A stretch of 13,438 nt of DNA from Pseudomonadota bacterium (GCA_015486505.1 WFRP01000269.1:1-13438); one strand, 5' to 3'; counted from the stretch's first letter, positions 5,456 through 13,438 are shown. Numbers and translations are program-made. Notes: generated by a model not told the origin, from the sequence alone.

Positions 5456-7471
5456 ATGTTCTACAAATCACAAACCCGCAAATTTGATCCGACTATAAAA
5501 GTTAAATTACAGGCGTTTTTCTTTATCACAACCTGCATTATTGCCCTCATTTCTCTAGCGCCCGCGGTCTGCCGGGCCCAAACCGCCGACTACGGTTTTC
5601 TGCAGGAGATCAACCGGCATAATTATCCTTTTGCCCATACGGTTTTGGCCCGGGAAATTGAACATATTGAATTTCATGCCGACGGTTCCCGGGAAAGTCA
5701 GGACGATGTCTACCTCACAATACTTGATGATGAGGGTAAACAGAATCATAAGGTTTTGAGTTTCAGCGTCGACAAAGCCTACAGCCAACTGAAAATCGAG
5801 CTTTGTGAACTTGTCCGGGCGGGTAAGTCGAATAAAATTGATGTTGCCGCGCAAAGCCATGAAGAAGCGGCCGCCGATAACAGCCGCAGCAATATTTACA
5901 ATCCCCTGCAGAAAGTTATCAAGCTGTTTATCCCCGGCCTTAAGCTTGGTGACACTATCCACTACCGCCTTAAAAGCCGCCAATTCAAGCCGAAAATCGA
6001 GCGGCAGATCTATGGCTCGATTCTCGGGCAATACGATATCCCGATCCGCTCCTATATTTTCACCCTGACCACGCCGATAAGTTGCAGACTCAACTGGCTG
6101 ATTAAAGATGAAATCAAAGGAAAAGTCACTTATCGCAAAACCCGGCTCCCCGGTACCACCGCAAAAACGATAAGAACCTGGCATTTCCGAAACGTCCCGC
6201 AAATTGTGCCGGAGCCGGATATGCCTTCATTCCGGCGGGTGGCGATGCGGTTGCTCTACTCAACCCTGCCGGACTGGCAGGCGATTTCGTCCTGGTACGA
6301 CAAACTCGTCGCCAAAAAACTTGCTCCGGGGCCGCAACTGAAAGAAACTGTAGATAAACTTGTTACCGGCAAATCCGGCCGCCGGCAAAAAATGGCCGCA
6401 CTTTTTTACTATGTCGCCCGGGAGATCCGCTATCTCGGGGTCAACGGCGAGACGGAGCGCCCGGGATTTGAACCGCACGATGTCAACCTGACCTTAAGCC
6501 GCCGGCACGGGGTTTGCCGCGACAAGGCCGCCCTGCTGGTCTCGATGCTGCAATACGCGGGTTTTAACGCTAAAGCCACCCTGATGCGGGTGGGCGATAA
6601 GCTCGATTATGAAATTCCCTTGCCCTATTTCAACCACGCAATCGTCGCGGTGCTAGACGACCATAATAGCGTAACCGACTTTCTCGACCCGACTTCGGAA
6701 ACCAGCCGCCAGTTTCTGCCCGATTATGAACGCGAATGTTCATATCTGGTCGCCGACCGGCAGCATAGCGATCTCGGCCTAACCCCGCCGGTTTCTCCGG
6801 CCAAAAACAGTTTCAAACTTGATGTGACTGAAAAAATCACCGCCGCCGGTATCCTGAGCGGCAGAATCAAGGTTGACTGCAGCGGATTTAACGACACCCT
6901 GATGCGCTCAATTATGATGAATATGAGCAAAAAAGAGCAGCGGAATTTTCTCGAAAGATTTTTTTTAACCCAGTACAGCACGCTTGAGCTCAGCAATATC
7001 AAATGGTCCGCTCCCGGCGACCGCCGGCAAAATTTTAATTTTTCCGGTGATTTTTCCGTCAACGCTCTGAATGAGCCCAAAGAAAAGACCGGCGGCAAAT
7101 ACCTGCAGCCGCTCCTGTTTATCGCCAACCCCAGCCTGCTTGAACGCTGGATCATAAATCAGGCTGATATGACCAGGCGCCGCTACCCCATCAAACTCGG
7201 CTATACCTTCAGCACGATTGCCGAAGAGCGCTTGACTTTCGTCCAGCCGCCGCGGAAAATCTGTCTGCCCCAAGCCCGGCGCCGGGAAAATAAGGTTTTC
7301 ACAACCACACTTTTCTGCACCCGGCCCACGCCGGACAAGTTAGTTATAAAACGTCGCTTTGCCCTGAAAAAAACCGAGGTCAGCGCTGAAAATTATCACC
7401 TGTTAACCGGTCTGCAAAACTACAAACGCAACCTGGCTCTGACCCCAATAATAATCGACTACAATAAATAA
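5456..7471 (+). CDS. Exported DUF3857/transglutaminase-like protein with intact triad
   Basis: The protein has 671 residues. A basic N-terminus and hydrophobic segment (about residues 16-40, FFFITTCIIALISLAPAV) form a signal peptide, probably cleaved near CRA-QTA, so the protein should act in the periplasm. Residues 55-240 match the DUF3857 beta-rich domain. Residues 285-415 form a transglutaminase-fold core with a full catalytic triad: C354 in RHGVCRDKAALLVSML, H394 in YFNHAIVAV and D411 in DFLDPTSE. Residues 450-671 form a beta-rich C-terminal domain usual in this architecture. Such proteins are thought to be cysteine proteases, amidases or cross-linking enzymes; the substrate is unknown. 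The start is supported by GGAG (5447-5450) 5 bp before the ATG. A related gene follows after 13 bp and is probably co-transcribed. Confidence 0.85.
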   Translation: MFYKSQTRKFDPTIKVKLQAFFFITTCIIALISLAPAVCRAQTADYGFLQEINRHNYPFAHTVLAREIEHIEFHADGSRESQDDVYLTILDDEGKQNHKVLSFSVDKAYSQLKIELCELVRAGKSNKIDVAAQSHEEAAADNSRSNIYNPLQKVIKLFIPGLKLGDTIHYRLKSRQFKPKIERQIYGSILGQYDIPIRSYIFTLTTPISCRLNWLIKDEIKGKVTYRKTRLPGTTAKTIRTWHFRNVPQIVPEPDMPSFRRVAMRLLYSTLPDWQAISSWYDKLVAKKLAPGPQLKETVDKLVTGKSGRRQKMAALFYYVAREIRYLGVNGETERPGFEPHDVNLTLSRRHGVCRDKAALLVSMLQYAGFNAKATLMRVGDKLDYEIPLPYFNHAIVAVLDDHNSVTDFLDPTSETSRQFLPDYERECSYLVADRQHSDLGLTPPVSPAKNSFKLDVTEKITAAGILSGRIKVDCSGFNDTLMRSIMMNMSKKEQRNFLERFFLTQYSTLELSNIKWSAPGDRRQNFNFSGDFSVNALNEPKEKTGGKYLQPLLFIANPSLLERWIINQADMTRRRYPIKLGYTFSTIAEERLTFVQPPRKICLPQARRRENKVFTTTLFCTRPTPDKLVIKRRFALKKTEVSAENYHLLTGLQNYKRNLALTPIIIDYNK

Positions 7472-7484
7472 TCAGGATCAAACT

Positions 7485-9404
7485 ATGCCCACAATAAAAA
7501 AACCATTTATCAGCAGCGGATTTTCAATAATTCTGGTTCTCTTTTTCTTGAGTTGTACCGGAGTCGGCCCGGCCGCCGGGTCTTCGGTGGAAAATTTTCT
7601 TGCCGGGGCTGATGCCTTGAATCTCAAGATCAGTAAACATTACATCGTTAATGCCGACGGCTCCTACAAACTTAAGCTCTATGTCAAGCGCCGGATTCTC
7701 ACCTACAAAGGTAAGAAAGAGTATGCCGATTTCAAGTTTAATTACAACCGGAGCTACCAGCAGGTAAAATTGCTTAAAGCCCGGACCAGCACCGGCAAAG
7801 GGGAGGTTATAACGGTAAAGCCTGAAGAAATTCATGATATTCCGGCGCCCTGGAATAGTGAAGTATCGCTTTATTCCAAAGCGCGGCAGCTGGTTGTCAG
7901 TCTGCCGGCGGTTGAGCCTGGCAGTGAAATTGAGATCGAAATTGAACTGCAGAGCAAGAATGGTTTCTGGTGCAGCGAAAATTTCCGCCTGAACGATCCG
8001 ATTGCAGAAAAAACCGTAATCATTGATACCCCTAAGACATTTAAGCTCAACTGCAGGCCCCCGCGCAATCTGCAGATTGCGCGGGGGCAACAAGAGATAA
8101 GCCCGGAAATAACCCGTTATCAATGGCAGGGGAAAAACATTCCGGCCTTAACCCCGGAAAGAGGAGCCGCGCCTTTACTTGAGCAGGGCTTCTGCCTGTT
8201 GGCCTCAAGTTTCGCTAACTGGAATCAGGTAGCCGCTCTCTTTAATAAATCCTTCATTGCGGCGCAAAATTCTCAAAATGGTAAAATTAATGATATCCAA
8301 CTTGATAATCCCCGGCCAGACGACATTCCAGTAAGCCACCAGTTATATCGGCAAATCCGTAAACTGACAACTTACGAAATCTCATTTCAGGAAACCGACT
8401 GGCAGATTCAGGCGCCGGCGGAGACCCGGCATTTAGGTTACGGCACGGATTGTGACCTGGCGCTTTTGCTGGCCACGCAACTGCGACAGCGGCAGCAGCC
8501 GGCCCGGATTATTATGGTCTGCTCGCAAGACCATTTTTTGAAAAAATTTGCCGACTTCCCCTACCCCGGCTGGTGGGATACGGCTCTGGTAAAAAGCCAA
8601 ACTGATTTTTTTCTCTTTTCCAGCGCCAAAAACGCTCCCGGAATTACCGGTTATGACGGCCGGGTCGGACTTGATCTTGAAAACGGAAAAATTATTACGG
8701 TTAAAGACCGGACGAAAAATCGAGTTGTAACGAAATTTATTTATGATTACAGAAACTTTCCCCGTTGTCAGGGGGAATGTACACTCAACCTGTACGGCGA
8801 CAGTGCCACGGATTGGCGGGCCGGGTGGCGTGATCTTTCGCAACCTGAAATCAGGATTGCCGCCAGTCAATTTCTTCATCAGATTGATGCCGAGGCCGAC
8901 TTTGTCGGCAAACTTGCCATCAGCGGGCTTAAAGATGACCGGAACGATCTTATCTTAAAATGTAAATTCAGCCTGAAAAACGGCGGCGCCACGCTCACCG
9001 CGAATAATACCGGAACCCCCCAATATCTGCTGCCGATACCGGCTCCGGATCTTCCTTTTCCGCTGAATTCACTCCGCCGGGAGCGCATTCTGCCCCTGAT
9101 TATTGCCGAGAACCTTATAGTTAACGACCAGGCAACGTTCCGGATTCCCGATGCTGCCGAATTTGTCACCTATCCCCGGACCGCCGCCGGAAAAATTCCG
9201 GGATTTTCCTGGCGGATCACCTGTAATGTCGACCCCGAAAATAAGCGCCGGCTCATCTATAAACGTGTGCTCACTTTTAATCGAAAAATCATTCCGGCAC
9301 AAACCCCGGACTATCAAAAATTACTCACCACAACCCGTCTCCTTAACCGTCCCGCTGCGTTACGGATAATTTTTTCAGCAGTTCGGCCTTCGATTAAACG
9401 ATAA
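7485..9404 (+). CDS. DUF3857 protein with degenerate transglutaminase-like domain
   Basis: The protein has 639 residues and is exported. Its N-terminus has a hydrophobic stretch ending LVLFFLSC, so C24 could be a lipoprotein cysteine, though the lipobox is poor. Residues 45-220 resemble the DUF3857 domain (NADGSYKLKLYVKRRILTYK). Around residues 290-400 the transglutaminase fold can be followed. The nucleophile is kept (C323 in GYGTDCDLALLLATQL), but the expected His position reads WWDTALV (T366) and the expected Asp-Pro reads FFLFSSAKN. Catalysis by the usual triad is therefore unlikely. It follows the intact homologue by 13 bp (AGGA at 7474-7477), suggesting a partner or regulatory subunit. 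The coding sequence contains a perfect 32-bp palindrome at codons 191-202. No target is known. Confidence 0.75.
   Translation: MPTIKKPFISSGFSIILVLFFLSCTGVGPAAGSSVENFLAGADALNLKISKHYIVNADGSYKLKLYVKRRILTYKGKKEYADFKFNYNRSYQQVKLLKARTSTGKGEVITVKPEEIHDIPAPWNSEVSLYSKARQLVVSLPAVEPGSEIEIEIELQSKNGFWCSENFRLNDPIAEKTVIIDTPKTFKLNCRPPRNLQIARGQQEISPEITRYQWQGKNIPALTPERGAAPLLEQGFCLLASSFANWNQVAALFNKSFIAAQNSQNGKINDIQLDNPRPDDIPVSHQLYRQIRKLTTYEISFQETDWQIQAPAETRHLGYGTDCDLALLLATQLRQRQQPARIIMVCSQDHFLKKFADFPYPGWWDTALVKSQTDFFLFSSAKNAPGITGYDGRVGLDLENGKIITVKDRTKNRVVTKFIYDYRNFPRCQGECTLNLYGDSATDWRAGWRDLSQPEIRIAASQFLHQIDAEADFVGKLAISGLKDDRNDLILKCKFSLKNGGATLTANNTGTPQYLLPIPAPDLPFPLNSLRRERILPLIIAENLIVNDQATFRIPDAAEFVTYPRTAAGKIPGFSWRITCNVDPENKRRLIYKRVLTFNRKIIPAQTPDYQKLLTTTRLLNRPAALRIIFSAVRPSIKR
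8057..8088. repeat. Perfect 32-bp palindrome inside a coding sequence
   Basis: The half-site GCCCCCGCGCAATCTG is followed directly by its exact reverse complement, with no loop and no mismatch, centred between 8072 and 8073. Codon boundaries coincide on the two strands, so both strands encode the same decapeptide PPRNLQIARG. CTGCAG occurs at the centre (8070-8075) and again at 8051-8056. It is far more GC-rich than the flanking gene. The flanking bases (G at 8056, A at 8089) end the symmetry. Confidence 0.95.
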
Positions 9405-9422
9405 CAAAACCAGTCTTTTAAC

Positions 9423-9452
9423 TTGACAAATTCAAACCGCCTCAATTATTGT
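9423..9452 (+). promoter_or_regulatory. Promoter of the exporter unit
   Basis: TTGACA (9423-9428) is a perfect -35 and is followed after 18 bp by TATTGT (9447-9452) as a 4/6 -10. It lies about 75 bp upstream of the exporter start, in the only sizeable gap within block 2, so the exporter and LolA-like genes probably form their own transcription unit. Confidence 0.5.
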
Positions 9453-9476
9453 CGAATAATTCATACATTAATGTAT
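9445..9476. promoter_or_regulatory. Two candidate operator palindromes
   Basis: ATTATT-GTCG-AATAAT (9445-9460) overlaps the proposed -10, and a perfect 14-bp palindrome ATACATTAATGTAT (9463-9476) sits just downstream, where a repressor would block transcription. Their size and position fit a dimeric TetR- or MarR-type regulator, but no such gene is in the window. Confidence 0.4.
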
Positions 9477-9485
9477 CTATAATTG

Positions 9486-9521
9486 TATCAGGGATTATAT
9501 CAAGGATTATATCAAGGACTG
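9486..9521 (+). repeat. Three 12-bp tandem repeats multiplying the ribosome-binding site
   Basis: The units TATCAGGGATTA, TATCAAGGATTA and TATCAAGGACTG lie directly before the exporter start. Each carries an AGGGA/AAGGA Shine-Dalgarno-like core. The last (AAGGA 9514-9518) has a normal 6-bp spacing to the ATG at 9525. The frame stays open back to TTG 9483, giving a repeated YQGL leader if that codon were used, but the ATG is the better start. Confidence 0.8.
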
Positions 9522-9524
9522 ATT

Positions 9525-12164
9525 ATGAAAATCGGCGAAAAGATGATCGGCCTGGCCGTGCGGCGGCCCAAAACAATTACTATTACAATGGTCATTGTGA
9601 CCCTTATCCTGGCCTCTTTGATCTGTCTGGTTAAAGTTGATACCGACCCGGAAAATATGCTCAGCCCGACTGAAGCGGTGCGCATTTTCCACAATCAGGT
9701 CAAAAAAGATTTCGATCTCTATGATGTCGTGGTTTTAGGCATTGTCAACGAGACCGACCCGGACGGGGTTTTTAATCCGAAAACTTTAGGTAAAATTTCT
9801 CAATTAACCGATTTTATCCGCACTCTGACCTGGCCCGACCCCAAAAATCCGCAGAAAACCATCGGCGTGATTAAACGCAACCTGATCGCCCCGGCTAATG
9901 TCGACAGTATTGAGCAGGACGGTCCCGGCCGGATTAAATTCTCCTGGCTTATGCAAAAGCCCCCGGAAACCCGGGCTGAAGCCCTGAAAATTCGGGATCT
10001 GACCCTCAGCAACCCGCTCTTGAACGACACCCTGGTTTCCCGTGACGGGCGCGCCCTGGCCCTCTACATTCCCCTCTCCAGCAAGGATCTGGCATACAAA
10101 ATAAAACGCAAACTCGAAGAGAAAATTGCCGGTTTTTCCGGCCCCGAACGATACTACATTACCGGCCTGCCGGTCGCCGAGGATACCTTCGGGGTTGAAA
10201 TGTTTATCCAGATGGCGATTTCGGCACCGGTGGCCATGCTCCTGATTTTCCTGTTAATGCTCTATTTTTTCCGCCAGCCCAAACTGATCGCCGCCCCGAT
10301 GATTATCGCTATGGTTTCGGTTTTATGTACTATGGGCCTTCTCATCGGCACCGGCAACACCCTGCATATTATGAGTTCGATGATTCCGATCTTTCTGATG
10401 CCGGTGGCGGTCGTCGACAGTATTCATATCCTTTCCGAGTTTTTTGATCGCTACCAGCAAACCAGAAACCGGGAAGTGACAATCAAGCATGTAATGAGTA
10501 AACTTTTCGCGCCGATGCTCTATACATCTCTAACCTCGGCCGCCGGTTTTTTCTCCCTGGCCCTGACGCCGATTCCCCCGGTTCAGGTTTTCGGTATCTA
10601 TGTCGGTTTCGGAATTTGTCTGGCCTGGGTACTGACCATGCTTTTCGTACCGGCCTATGTCATGCTGCTTAGAGAGTCAAGCCTTGAAAATTTCGGGGCC
10701 GGCGGCAATAAAAAAGAATCGCATAAACCCGGATTCACGGACCGGCTGCTGGACCATATGAGCCGATTTACTTATGATCGGGCTAAATTGATCCTGGTTT
10801 TAAGCCTGCTCATAATGGTTGTTTCCGGCTACGGCATAACCCTGATTAAAATTAACGATAATCCGGTCAAATGGTTCACCAAAAGTCATCCGATCCGGGT
10901 GGCCGACCGGGTCCTCAATAAACATTTCGGCGGCACCTACGAAGCCTATCTGGTGATTGATCCGGCGCAATCTCAGAAAAAAACGCCCGCGGCCGCGCAG
11001 CTGCGGCAGCTCAAACAAAAAATCACCGGCAAATTAAGTGACAGAGCCGTTGATCAACAGGTTTTACGGGTTTTCGATCAGGTTATAAGCAAACTTTCAG
11101 CCGACTCAACGCCGCCGCAGGAAATCTTGAAAAAGCTCGCGCAACAGCTTCGGGAGATCCAGGATCAGACCGAAGATGATAACCTTTATGATGCCTGGTC
11201 ACCGGTACTGGAAGTGGTTGAAGATGAACTCCAGGCCCGGGATATTTTCAAAAACCCCGCGGTTCTGCGCTATATGGACGGGCTCCAGCAGGAAATGAGC
11301 AAACATCCGATGGTCGGAAAAAGCAATTCGATTATCCAGGTGGTCAAGAAGGTGCATCAGGAATTACTTGCCGGAAAGCCACAGGAGTTTAAAATCCCTG
11401 ACAGTCCGGCGGCCGTGGCGCAATGTCTGATCTCCTTTCAAAACAGCCACAAACCCGATGATCTCTGGCATCTGGTCACCCCGAATTACCGGCGCGCCAA
11501 TATCTGGGTGCAACTTCATTCCGGGGATAATCAGGATATGGAAGAGGTTATTAAAATCGTAAACCGCTATGTAGCCGCCAACCCGCCGCCGCTGCCGCTA
11601 CAATTTCGCTGGGCCGGTTTGACCTATATCAATGTTGTCTGGCAGGATAAAATGGTCGCCGGTATGCTGCGCTCACTGCTGGGCAGTTTTGTCATCGTTT
11701 TAATAATGATGGTTATTCTTTTCCGCTCGCCGGTATGGGGGCTTCTGGCAATGATTCCTCTAACCCTTACCATTACTATGATCTACGGCATAATCGGCCT
11801 GATCGGCAAGGATTACGATATGCCGGTCGCCGTGCTTTCATCCCTGACTTTAGGGCTGGCGGTTGACTTTGCCATCCATTTCCTGGAAAGATCACGCATG
11901 ACCTACAAGGAATGCGGCAACTGGCAACAGGCAATCGGCATTATGTTTGCCGAACCGGCTCGGGCCATTACCCGCAACATTATTGTTATTGCCGTAGGTT
12001 TTACCCCTTTAGTTCTGGCGCCGCTGATGCCCTATAAAACCGTCGGGATTTTCCTGGCCAGCATTATGCTGATATCCGGCCTGGCAACCATCATTATCCT
12101 GCCGGCGCTGTTAGCTTTAGGGCAAAATTTTTTGTTTCGCAAGCTGAAATGCAATTTGCAATAA
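9525..12164 (+). CDS. RND superfamily exporter (MMPL-type)
   Basis: This 879-residue inner-membrane transporter has the two-fold RND plan. TM1 is at about 18-37, a periplasmic loop at 40-230, TM2-6 at 232-385, TM7 at 420-442, a second periplasmic loop at 445-712, and TM8-12 at 718-866. Acidic residues in TM4 (D298, PVAVVDSIHIL) and TM10 (D781, GLAVDFAIHFLERSR) are placed as the proton-relay residues of this superfamily. The second loop holds a charged, helical stretch (about 480-570). It resembles predicted RND exporters encoded next to LolA-like proteins, which suggests movement of a lipid, lipoprotein or hydrophobic compound out of the inner membrane; the substrate is unknown. The start at 9525 has AAGGA 6 bp upstream. 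The LolA-like gene follows 23 bp later. Confidence 0.88.
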   Translation: MKIGEKMIGLAVRRPKTITITMVIVTLILASLICLVKVDTDPENMLSPTEAVRIFHNQVKKDFDLYDVVVLGIVNETDPDGVFNPKTLGKISQLTDFIRTLTWPDPKNPQKTIGVIKRNLIAPANVDSIEQDGPGRIKFSWLMQKPPETRAEALKIRDLTLSNPLLNDTLVSRDGRALALYIPLSSKDLAYKIKRKLEEKIAGFSGPERYYITGLPVAEDTFGVEMFIQMAISAPVAMLLIFLLMLYFFRQPKLIAAPMIIAMVSVLCTMGLLIGTGNTLHIMSSMIPIFLMPVAVVDSIHILSEFFDRYQQTRNREVTIKHVMSKLFAPMLYTSLTSAAGFFSLALTPIPPVQVFGIYVGFGICLAWVLTMLFVPAYVMLLRESSLENFGAGGNKKESHKPGFTDRLLDHMSRFTYDRAKLILVLSLLIMVVSGYGITLIKINDNPVKWFTKSHPIRVADRVLNKHFGGTYEAYLVIDPAQSQKKTPAAAQLRQLKQKITGKLSDRAVDQQVLRVFDQVISKLSADSTPPQEILKKLAQQLREIQDQTEDDNLYDAWSPVLEVVEDELQARDIFKNPAVLRYMDGLQQEMSKHPMVGKSNSIIQVVKKVHQELLAGKPQEFKIPDSPAAVAQCLISFQNSHKPDDLWHLVTPNYRRANIWVQLHSGDNQDMEEVIKIVNRYVAANPPPLPLQFRWAGLTYINVVWQDKMVAGMLRSLLGSFVIVLIMMVILFRSPVWGLLAMIPLTLTITMIYGIIGLIGKDYDMPVAVLSSLTLGLAVDFAIHFLERSRMTYKECGNWQQAIGIMFAEPARAITRNIIVIAVGFTPLVLAPLMPYKTVGIFLASIMLISGLATIIILPALLALGQNFLFRKLKCNLQ

Positions 12165-12187
12165 CGATAAATATGGAGGTCTATCAC

Positions 12188-13000
12188 ATGCAAAGAAAAT
12201 TGACTTTAATCATCATAGCATCTTTAATTTTACTAATTCCCGGGTTATCATGCGCTGAAAACGCCGCTGCTGAAAAACCGCTTTCCGTCGCGGAGATTGT
12301 CAAGCGGGCCAATCTTGCGGCTTATTATGCTGGTGATGACGGCCGGGCCACCGTCAAAATGACGATTACTGATTCCCAGAATAGAATCAGGGAACGGAAA
12401 TTCAACATTCTCAGGCTCGATCTGGAAGATGGCGGCCGGCAGATGTTTTATGTTTATTTCAAGGAGCCCAATGATGTTAAGGGAATGGTTTTTATGGTCC
12501 ATAAACATATCGACCGGGAAGATGACCGCTGGCTCTACCTGCCGGCTCTGGATCTTGTAAAACGCATCGCCGCATCCGACAAAAGAACCAGCTTTGTCGG
12601 CTCGGATTTTTTCTACGAAGATGTCTCGGGCCGGGGCCTGAACGAAGATGAGCACAAACTGATTGCAACCACCGATAAATTTTATATCGTCGAAAATTTT
12701 CCTAAAGACCCGGACAGCGTTGAATTTTCCAGTTACAAAGTCTGGATCGACCGGCAGAATTTCCTGCCCGTAAAAGCTGAATACAAAGACAAGGAAGGTA
12801 CTCTCTACCGCCGGGTTGAAGCGCTTGAGATCAAGGATATTGCCGGTTTTCCAACCGTTACTAAATCACGGGTCGAAAACCTGGCCGGCGGCAGTGCGAC
12901 CGTAAGTGAATTCAGCCGCATCAAATATAATATCGGTCTTAAAGAAAAAATCTTCAGCGAACGTTACCTGCGGCGTCCGCCCCGGTCGGCCCGCAGATAA
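12188..13000 (+). CDS. Exported LolA-like outer membrane lipoprotein-sorting protein
   Basis: The protein has 270 residues. Residues 1-24 form a signal peptide (RKLTLIIIASLILLIPGLSCA) with a likely cut after SCA. The mature part fits the LolA/LolB-like beta-barrel group usually annotated as outer membrane lipoprotein-sorting protein: a helix with LSVAEIVKRAN, strands with KMTITDSQNRIRERKFNIL, the family segment MVFMVHKHIDREDDRWLYLP, RTSFVGSDFFYED, and later YKVWIDRQNFLPVKAEY. This fold binds hydrophobic cargo in the periplasm. It follows an RND exporter, and the pair is common, so it probably receives the exporter's cargo. The start at 12188 is chosen over an upstream in-frame ATG (12149) because GGAGGT (12175-12180) lies 7 bp upstream and the signal peptide begins there. 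The basic tail (RRPPRSARR) is unremarkable. Confidence 0.85.
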   Translation: MQRKLTLIIIASLILLIPGLSCAENAAAEKPLSVAEIVKRANLAAYYAGDDGRATVKMTITDSQNRIRERKFNILRLDLEDGGRQMFYVYFKEPNDVKGMVFMVHKHIDREDDRWLYLPALDLVKRIAASDKRTSFVGSDFFYEDVSGRGLNEDEHKLIATTDKFYIVENFPKDPDSVEFSSYKVWIDRQNFLPVKAEYKDKEGTLYRRVEALEIKDIAGFPTVTKSRVENLAGGSATVSEFSRIKYNIGLKEKIFSERYLRRPPRSARR

Positions 13001-13014
13001 TTATTATATATTAT

Positions 13015-13438
13015 GTAACTATTCAGCCGAATCCGGGGTCGGGCGCGGTTTTTCTCCGCTCGGCGTTAAGATTTCTGTTTTTCCTTTAAGCTCGCTGCGC
13101 CCGCCTTGCAAAACTCGCTTACGCTCAAACGGTTGCAATGCTAATGCGGGAAAAATCCCCGCAACCCAATTGGGCCTTTCTGGCCCGCACCCAAGGGCAC
13201 TTCCGATGGGCGCACCCCAAGGGCACTTCCGTTGGGCGCAAATAAGTACTCTTATCAGAACATTTTCTGATTATTAAATCTTGTTTTTTGGTGCAGAAAA
13301 TAACCTGTAAGGTACTAATGCGGGAAAAATCCCCGCAACCCAAAAGAAAGTTACCGGCCCGCAAATAAGTACTCTTATCAGAACATTTTCTTGTTTTTAC
13401 AGTTGAAAAAAGCTGTCGAAAAAAACAAGAAAATAACC
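13015..13438 (+). mobile_element. MITE-like element, third copy, cut by window end
   Basis: It begins GTAACTATTCAGCC (13015-13028), 15 bp after the preceding stop codon, and follows the first copy closely for about 180 bp. It has two GC-rich tandem units (13187-13211 and 13212-13237). It then carries an internal duplication. A 29-bp block starting CTAATGCGGGAAAAATCC occurs at 13141-13169 and again at 13315-13343. The 31-bp core occurs at 13238-13268 and again at 13361-13391. The right end lies beyond the window, so length and target duplication cannot be judged. It may be longer than the other copies, or one element nested in another. Confidence 0.75.
13385..13434. repeat. Long hairpin in the third element
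   Basis: ATTTTCTTGTTTTT (13385-13398) pairs with AAAAACAAGAAAAT (13421-13434), and ACAG (13399-13402) pairs with CTGT (13413-13416) inside it. This is the same position where the decayed copy has a perfect 26-bp palindrome (164-189) and the other copies have ATTTTCT...AGAAAAT with unrelated loops. Confidence 0.75.

Noticed and set aside
5555..6202. Long minus-strand ORFs inside the two transglutaminase-like genes (also 7524-8123)
   Set aside because: They lie wholly antisense to well-supported genes, lack recognisable domains, and at 8058-8087 merely repeat the palindrome's peptide.
9483..9524. TTG start giving a YQGL-repeat leader on the exporter
   Set aside because: The leader is only the translation of a 12-bp DNA repeat. 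The ATG at 9525 has a well-spaced AAGGA, and the exporter's N-terminus starts there.

Overview
The window holds two gene blocks on the + strand, separated and bordered by copies of one non-coding repeat family. The organism is probably an anaerobic Gram-negative bacterium. A double-cubane-cluster reductase beside selenium-trafficking genes points to an anaerobe, and an RND exporter with a LolA-like periplasmic protein points to an outer membrane. Desulfobacterota would fit, but that is inference from gene content; no taxonomic marker is present.

Layout. Positions 1-660 have no gene: a decayed repeat copy (29-259), a leftward promoter candidate, and short hairpin and tandem sequences. A complete 441-bp MITE-like element (661-1101) follows, with 14-bp perfect terminal inverted repeats and an 8-bp target duplication. 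Block 1 (1133-4614) encodes a double-cubane-cluster reductase of the 2-hydroxyacyl-CoA dehydratase family, YedF, a class V aminotransferase/cysteine desulfurase and a DUF3343 Se/S carrier-like protein. These genes overlap or nearly abut, and the last three are a known selenium-associated trio. After block 1 come a 37-codon minus-strand remnant of an ABC transporter ATPase, a second element in inverse orientation (4745-5109) and an AT-rich intergenic region.

Block 2 (5456-13000) begins with two exported DUF3857/transglutaminase-fold proteins. The first has a complete Cys-His-Asp triad. The second keeps only the Cys and carries a perfect 32-bp palindrome in its coding sequence. After a 120-bp gap with a good promoter and two palindromes come an 879-residue RND/MMPL exporter and a LolA-like exported protein. 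A third element starts 15 bp after the last stop codon and runs off the window.

How the genes may work together (inference). Block 1 looks like a selenium or sulfur handling unit: the desulfurase mobilises the chalcogen, YedF and DUF3343 carry it, and the reductase supplies low-potential electrons or uses the product. Block 2 looks like a cell-envelope unit, in which the RND exporter and LolA-like protein probably move a lipid or lipoprotein between membranes. The transglutaminase-like pair may act on periplasmic substrates. The most unusual features are the modular repeat family at every operon border, a chain of three-codon mini-ORFs before the DUF3343 gene, the coding palindrome, and the active/degenerate transglutaminase pair.
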